Notes under the pieces: model-generated
Told to the model about the DNA's origin: nothing
Databases searched by the model: none
The model's input: only the letters and a program-made list of their open reading frames with translations
Shown here: positions 5,655-9,432 of the stretch, in pieces
Layout of the letters: every line of letters starts with the position of its first letter
Position numbering within the stretch: the first letter of the stretch is position 1
Source of the DNA: Deltaproteobacteria bacterium
Lineage (GTDB): Bacteria; Desulfobacterota; DSM-4660; Desulfatiglandales; HGW-15
DNA length: 9,432 nucleotides
Assembly: GCA_020342025.1 (NCBI GenBank)
Contig: CP070840.1
Coordinates: forward strand, 1,613,971-1,623,402
Reading direction: 5' to 3'
Program-made: the position numbers and the translations under genes

Positions 5655-7555
5655 GCGAGATTAGCCAGCGAAAGGGCGGATCTCTGGTGCTCCTTCAGGG
5701 TAACGAAGCGATTGCCAGGGGGGCCCTTGAGGGGGGTGCCGTGTTTTGTGCTGGCTACCCGGGAAACCCCTCTTCAGAGATCATAGAGACCCTTGCAGAG
5801 GCTTCCAAAGATCTCCCCATCTATGTGGAATGGTCTGTGAATGAGAAGGTCGCCCTTGAAGCGGCCACCGCAGCATCCTTTGCTGGATGCAGGGCTCTCG
5901 TCAGCATGAAACAAAACGGGGTCAATGTGGCCTCGGACTTCCTCACGAATCTCAGCCTTTCGGGGACCAAGGGCGGGATTATTCTCATCAGCTGTGATGA
6001 TCCCTCTGGCATCTCCAGCACAAACGAGGAAGACTCGAGGGTCTACGCCAGATTGGCCGAAATCCCTCTGCTCGAACCGGCGACGCCCCAAGAGGCCTTG
6101 GAGATGACCAAGTGGGCTCTTGAGCTCTCTGAAAAGATAAAACAGATCGCGATGCTCAGGAGCGTCTCGCGTCTCTCTCATACACGGTCCAATGTGCTTC
6201 TGGGTGATCTGCCCGATTTCAAACAGATGCCCCACTTTGATCTCAATTCCCCCTTCCACAACTTTCCCATCATCGACAAACACATACAGAGACACCAAAA
6301 GCTGGAGCAGACACGCGAGATGTTCGAAGACTCGCCTTTTAACCAATATGAAGGCCCTTCCAACCCAGAACTCTTGATTATCGCCTCAGGTTGCGCATGG
6401 ACCTATGTGAGCGAAGCTTTACATATCTTGGACCTGTCCGACAGAGTGGGCGTACTCAAATTGGGAACCACGTGGCCCTTACCCAAGCGTTTTCTGAAGA
6501 AACACCTCCAGAGGTGTGACCAGATCCTCTTCTTTGAGGAGGTGGATCCTTTCTTGGAAGACAATGTGAAGTCCTTGGCCGCAGACATGGGCAAAGAAAT
6601 TGGCCTGAAGGCGTTCATGGGCAAGGCCTCTGGGCATGTTCCTGACTACGGTGAGCAGTCTCCAGGGGTCGTCATGGGCGTGCTTGGGAAGATATTTGAT
6701 CTTGATTGGGAACAGAGGAGATACAGAGACAGAGTCAGCTCCCGGGCAGAGGACCTGGTCCCGCCCAGGGAATTCGGATTTTGTGCCGGGTGTCCGCACC
6801 GAGGATCCTACTATGCCATTAAGACGGCCCTCGCCTGGGACGGAAAGGAAGGATTTGTTTCGGGTGATATTGGTTGTTATGCCATGGGCGTATTTCCCAC
6901 CGGCTTCAATCAGGTCAAATCGGTGCATGCCATGGGATCGGGCGTGGGACTCGCCTCTGGTTATGGCAAACTGGAACAATTTGGTTTTGATCAGCCAGTG
7001 ATCACTGTGTGTGGGGATTCAACCTTCTTCCACGCCGGCATACCAGCGCTTATAAATGCCAAATTCAATGCGTCAGATATCTTGTTGCTCGTCTTGGATA
7101 ACAGCGCCACAGCCATGACAGGCTTTCAGCCTCATCCTGGAACGGGGAAAACAGCGATGGAAACGGCCACAGAACCTGTGGATGTGGAGGCATTATGCGA
7201 ATCTCTCAACGTGCATGTGGAGACGGCTGATCCCTATGACATGCGCGATACGGCGAGGACCCTCTACAGGTTGATGAAAATGGATGGTCCTCGGGTCTTG
7301 GTCTTGCGGCGAAAGTGTGCCCTGGTCCAGAAAAGAGAAGAAGGTTTTCCATACCTCATGGACGTTGACCTGGAGAAATGCCTGGGAGAAGATTGTGGTT
7401 GCGGGCGCTATTGTACCCGCATTTTTCGATGTCCTGGTCTGATATGGGACAAGGAAAAAGGCAAAGCGAGGATCGATGACGTTATATGTGTGGGCTGCGG
7501 TATATGTGCAGAAATCTGTCCACAGAAAGCTATAAAGATGGAGGCAAGGGTTTAG
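5651..7555 (+). CDS. iorA: Indolepyruvate:ferredoxin oxidoreductase, alpha subunit
   Basis: With IorB this enzyme oxidatively decarboxylates aryl pyruvates (indolepyruvate, phenylpyruvate and similar) to aryl-acetyl-CoA and reduces ferredoxin, using thiamine diphosphate. The 634 residues are full length. The N-terminal pyrimidine-binding domain carries GNEAIARGALEGG, GYPGNPSSEI (36-43) and EWSVNEKVALEAA. A CAGCPHRGSYYAI motif begins at Cys378. The thiamine diphosphate-binding motif runs from GDSTFFHAG (455-463) to Asn484. The C-terminal ferredoxin domain has an unusual first cluster (Cys577, 582, 584, 588, 594) and a normal second one, CVGCGICAEICP (Cys613, 616, 619, 623). The family's usual GYPGTP is GYPGNP here. 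ATG 5651 overlaps the frhB-like stop, so translation is probably coupled. iorB follows 71 bases later. The exact keto acid cannot be told from sequence. Confidence 0.94.
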   Translation: MSEISQRKGGSLVLLQGNEAIARGALEGGAVFCAGYPGNPSSEIIETLAEASKDLPIYVEWSVNEKVALEAATAASFAGCRALVSMKQNGVNVASDFLTNLSLSGTKGGIILISCDDPSGISSTNEEDSRVYARLAEIPLLEPATPQEALEMTKWALELSEKIKQIAMLRSVSRLSHTRSNVLLGDLPDFKQMPHFDLNSPFHNFPIIDKHIQRHQKLEQTREMFEDSPFNQYEGPSNPELLIIASGCAWTYVSEALHILDLSDRVGVLKLGTTWPLPKRFLKKHLQRCDQILFFEEVDPFLEDNVKSLAADMGKEIGLKAFMGKASGHVPDYGEQSPGVVMGVLGKIFDLDWEQRRYRDRVSSRAEDLVPPREFGFCAGCPHRGSYYAIKTALAWDGKEGFVSGDIGCYAMGVFPTGFNQVKSVHAMGSGVGLASGYGKLEQFGFDQPVITVCGDSTFFHAGIPALINAKFNASDILLLVLDNSATAMTGFQPHPGTGKTAMETATEPVDVEALCESLNVHVETADPYDMRDTARTLYRLMKMDGPRVLVLRRKCALVQKREEGFPYLMDVDLEKCLGEDCGCGRYCTRIFRCPGLIWDKEKGKARIDDVICVGCGICAEICPQKAIKMEARV

Positions 7556-7626
7556 AGCAACTCTTCACCGCAAAGGCGCAGATTTGAGAGGTGGTGAACA
7601 AAAAAACTATCAAGAAGGAAGTCAGC

Positions 7627-8232
7627 GTGCCTCATAATCTCATCATAACCGGTGTGGGCGGTCAAGGAAACGTACTCGCCTCACAGATCGTGGGTAGGGC
7701 GGCCGTGGACAGGGAATTCAAGGTCACTATTGGGGAAACCTTTGGCCTCTCGCAACGGGGCGGTCCGGTTATGAGCCACATACGCCTCTCCAAGGAGAGA
7801 CATTATGGTCCTCTTATTCCTCCCAACATGGCCCATGTGGTCATTGGGCTTGAACCCCTCGAGACCATAAGAATCCTGCTGGAATATGGGAACGAAGAGA
7901 CCATTTTTGTTGTGAATTCGAGGCCTATTCACCCCCTGAATGTCATTGCCGGAGACGTGGAATATCCTGATCCGGAGAAAATAAGGTCCGTGATCGCCGA
8001 ATCAGGGGGTGCGCTTTATTGGCTTGATGCGACCAAGATGGCTGTAGAATTGGGCGATCCCATCCTTCTCAATATGATCATGCTAGGGGCCCTGTCTGGA
8101 CTCTCAGTTTTCCCTCTTGAAATCACAGACTTCAAAAGCGCCATAGAACGGGTGTTCGCCCCATCGAAGCTGCAAATAAATTATAAGGCCTTAGATATGG
8201 GGGTAAAGCTTATCACGGAATATGAAAATTGA
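7627..8232 (+). CDS. iorB: Indolepyruvate:ferredoxin oxidoreductase, beta subunit
   Basis: This is the gamma-type subunit of 2-oxoacid:ferredoxin oxidoreductases, which pairs with IorA and is thought to help bind CoA. The 201-residue length fits IorB. It shows GVGGQG (9-14) just after the start and the signature GETFGLSQRGGPVMSHIR, close to the E-x-H-G-M-x-Q-R-G-G-x-V-x-S-H-V-R block of the family. I chose GTG 7627 because GGA within AGAAGGAAG lies 7 bases upstream and the protein then begins PHNLIITGVGGQG, as IorB proteins do. In-frame GTG codons at 7591 and 7594 would add 11 or 12 lysine-rich residues but have their AGG adjacent to or overlapping the start. The 3' end overlaps the PHP gene by 11 bases. 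Confidence 0.93.
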   Translation: MPHNLIITGVGGQGNVLASQIVGRAAVDREFKVTIGETFGLSQRGGPVMSHIRLSKERHYGPLIPPNMAHVVIGLEPLETIRILLEYGNEETIFVVNSRPIHPLNVIAGDVEYPDPEKIRSVIAESGGALYWLDATKMAVELGDPILLNMIMLGALSGLSVFPLEITDFKSAIERVFAPSKLQINYKALDMGVKLITEYEN

Positions 8233-9097
8233 TCTTCATATACATTCTAGAAACTGCTCCGACGGGCGAATGACTTTAGAGGAGATATTTGAAGCGGCAA
8301 GCCGCAGACACGTTGATCTCATCTCCATTACCGATCATGACTCCATCGACTGCCAAGAACCCGCAAAGATCCTGGCTGACCGATACGAAATCCGTTATGT
8401 TTACGGATTAGAACTGAACGTCAACTTTTCCCATCCTGAATACAAAAATTCCAAACCCATATCCCTTGATTTCCTCGCCTATCAGTATGACATACACCAC
8501 CCGCCTCTCGCAGAGAAGTTATCTGAACTGAGGGCATACCGAAGAAAAAGGGCGAGGCAGATCCTCGACAAAATCAATCAGGAGCTCTTAAAGGAGAATT
8601 TAGAGGAATTCACTGACAGGGACCTGGAAGAGATCCAGAACGCCGTGGATGGTGCATTTGGACGGCCTCATATAGCGGACTATATGGTCAAAAAAGGTTT
8701 TGTAGCCAACAAGCAGGAGGCCTTTAACAAATACCTGGTCAAATGCAATGTTCCCAAAATGCCCCTTTCCCTGCCTGAGGCCTCCAGTCTTGTAAAAGGG
8801 GCGGGAGGAAAGTTGATCCTCGCCCACCCAAATGACCCGAATGGCACGTCACTCGTATCTTTCACGGCTTCTCTGGACGCACAGCAAGAAATAATCAGAG
8901 AGCGTATGCTACCCCTCATAGACGGTGTTGAGTGCTGGCATCCCAGGCATGACCAGGAAACGATAAAGGCATACCTCGCGTTTGCCAAGAGCGAGGGATT
9001 GATGGTCACGGGCGGATCTGATTGCCATCAACAACCCCTCATCTTGGGCACTGTCCCGGTGCCACCATCTGTGGCAGAGCAGTTTGTTTTGGACTAG
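8222..9097 (+). CDS. PHP-domain phosphoesterase, TrpH/RNase AM-like
   Basis: PHP-domain proteins of this type use a three-metal site to hydrolyse phosphoesters; characterised relatives act on 5' ends of short RNAs or on nucleoside 3',5'-bisphosphates. The 291-residue protein shows the full set of motifs: DLHIHS (His6, His8), CSDG (Asp14), TDHDS (Asp38, His39), GLE (Glu64), GRPHIADYM (His150), LAHP (His202) and GGSDCH (Asp267, His269). The length and the GRPH block place it with TrpH/YciV rather than with histidinol phosphatase or DNA polymerase PHP domains. ATG 8222 lies inside the last codons of iorB (11-base overlap) with only a weak GGA 2 bases before it, so it is probably translated by ribosomes finishing iorB. 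Why such an enzyme is tied to a keto acid oxidoreductase is unknown; its substrate here is not established. Confidence 0.88.
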   Translation: MKIDLHIHSRNCSDGRMTLEEIFEAASRRHVDLISITDHDSIDCQEPAKILADRYEIRYVYGLELNVNFSHPEYKNSKPISLDFLAYQYDIHHPPLAEKLSELRAYRRKRARQILDKINQELLKENLEEFTDRDLEEIQNAVDGAFGRPHIADYMVKKGFVANKQEAFNKYLVKCNVPKMPLSLPEASSLVKGAGGKLILAHPNDPNGTSLVSFTASLDAQQEIIRERMLPLIDGVECWHPRHDQETIKAYLAFAKSEGLMVTGGSDCHQQPLILGTVPVPPSVAEQFVLD

Positions 9098-9173
9098 GCG
9101 CTGGAAACAACGAGATTGAATCGTTCCGGACCCAGCTTCGCTGTATGCGGGACTCGGAAAGATGCGTTTCTTT

Positions 9174-9201
9174 TGACTAATGACCAATGACCGGTGACCC
9201 C
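9174..9201 (+). repeat. Tandem TGAC-NNN heptamers
   Basis: Four consecutive 7-base units TGACTAA, TGACCAA, TGACCGG and TGACCCC occupy 9174-9201. The first two differ at one base; the later ones keep only TGAC. A second copy of the 13-mer AATGACCAATGAC (9179-9191) recurs at 9242-9254, on the other side of a stem-loop. Confidence 0.65.
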
Positions 9202-9235
9202 AGTGAAATATGGGCCGAAGGCCCATTTCACGGGG
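9198..9235. repeat. Long stem-loop between heptamer repeats
   Basis: CCCC-GTGAAA-TGGGCC pairs with GGCCCA-TTTCAC-GGGG across a GAA loop (9217-9219), making 16 base pairs interrupted by a bulged A (9202) and a bulged TA (9209-9210). No T-run follows on the plus strand, so it is not a classical terminator. It could still end or protect the operon transcript, or it could be part of a dispersed repeat unit. Confidence 0.6.
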
Positions 9236-9241
9236 CAAGCA

Positions 9242-9254
9242 AATGACCAATGAC
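9242..9254 (+). repeat. Second copy of the 13-base direct repeat
   Basis: AATGACCAATGAC is identical to 9179-9191. The two copies bracket the stem-loop at 9198-9235. It ends 13 bases before the start codon of the next gene. Confidence 0.6.
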
Positions 9255-9267
9255 GAGAAAGCCTTCC

Positions 9268-9432
9268 ATGATTCGGGATCTTTTGGATCCGAGCTCCCTT
9301 CCAGACAAGACGGATAACGTCTCCCTTATTCAAACCCATATCTCCATGGTGTTTGTGGGAGATGAATTTGTCTACAAGGTCAAGAAGCCGGTGGATTTCG
9401 GATTCTTGGACTTCACAACCCTGGACAAGAGA
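9268..9432 (+). CDS. N-terminus of COG2187-type aminoglycoside phosphotransferase-like/ATP-binding protein (partial)
   Basis: The frame from ATG 9268 stays open to the right edge (55 codons) and is cut by the window. It reads [13 protein letters not shown], then [26 protein letters not shown] and [10 protein letters not shown], closely matching the start of COG2187 proteins as I remember them. In those an aminoglycoside phosphotransferase-like kinase domain is often fused to an AAA-type P-loop kinase domain; the YKVKKPV lysines fit the kinase ATP-binding strand. The family's true substrate is generally unknown. The ATG at 9268 is preferred over the in-frame ATG 9250, which lies inside the repeat. 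The ribosome-binding site is weak (GAGAAAG). The gene is 170 bases past the PHP gene, beyond the repeat and hairpin, so it may be a separate unit. Confidence 0.72.
   Translation, partial: MIRDLLDPSSLPDKTDNVSLIQTHISMVFVGDEFVYKVKKPVDFGFLDFTTLDKR

Noticed and set aside
5774..6346. Long minus-strand open frame inside iorA
   Set aside because: It lies fully antisense to a well-supported gene and contains no recognisable motif; it reflects the codon bias of iorA.
6479..6979. Minus-strand 166-codon frame inside iorA
   Set aside because: It covers the CAGCPHR region and approaches the thiamine-binding region of iorA in antisense, with no ribosome-binding site or protein-family resemblance.
9133..9173. 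CAGC-TTC-GCTG mini-hairpin and the T-rich stretch at 9167-9173 as an operon terminator
   Set aside because: The 4-bp stem is too short and lies over 20 bases from the T-rich stretch; no stem abuts the T-run.

Overview
The window looks like chromosomal DNA of an anaerobic bacterium, most plausibly a deltaproteobacterial (Desulfobacterota) sulfate reducer or syntroph. That assignment is inference from gene content: an indolepyruvate:ferredoxin oxidoreductase pair, a FrhB/FdhB-type iron-sulfur flavoprotein, a deaminating route for methylthioadenosine-type nucleosides, and a stand-alone acyl-CoA synthetase. I see no rRNA, tRNA, CRISPR array, transposase or phage gene.

Layout. (1) Positions 1-174 hold an open frame that enters from the left edge and may be the tail of an acyl-CoA dehydrogenase. 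It overlaps the start of a complete class I adenylate-forming acyl-CoA synthetase (161-1753, +). (2) A 312-base gap follows, with a perfect stem-loop (1798-1819) and a convincing rho-independent terminator (1876-1910). (3) Two genes lie on the minus strand and are transcribed leftward: a purine nucleoside phosphorylase-family enzyme (3465-4283), then a metal-dependent nucleoside deaminase of the MTA/SAH deaminase family (2066-3382). (4) A divergent intergenic region (4284-4592) carries one promoter-like element on each strand. (5) A compact plus-strand operon follows: frhB-like gene (4593-5654), iorA (5651-7555), iorB (7627-8232) and a PHP-domain phosphoesterase (8222-9097). The first two genes overlap by ATGA and the last two overlap by 11 bases. 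(6) A 170-base gap holds TGAC-type heptamer repeats around a long stem-loop (9174-9254). (7) The N-terminus of a COG2187-type aminoglycoside-phosphotransferase-like/ATP-binding protein begins at 9268 and runs off the right edge.

How the genes work together. The minus-strand pair fits recycling of SAM by-products: the deaminase would convert MTA, SAH or 5'-deoxyadenosine to the inosine form, and the phosphorylase would split that into hypoxanthine and a 5-substituted ribose-1-phosphate. The phosphorylase keeps the residues that read 6-oxopurines but has Ile where PNPs have the His that holds the ribose 5'-OH, as expected for a 5'-modified substrate. The plus-strand operon fits ferredoxin-dependent oxidation of aryl pyruvates from amino acids. 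The FrhB-like protein is translationally coupled to IorA and is a candidate dedicated electron acceptor or donor; this coupling is the most interesting biology in the window. The acyl-CoA synthetase is separated from the operon by a terminator and two opposing genes, so any metabolic link to it is only suggestive.
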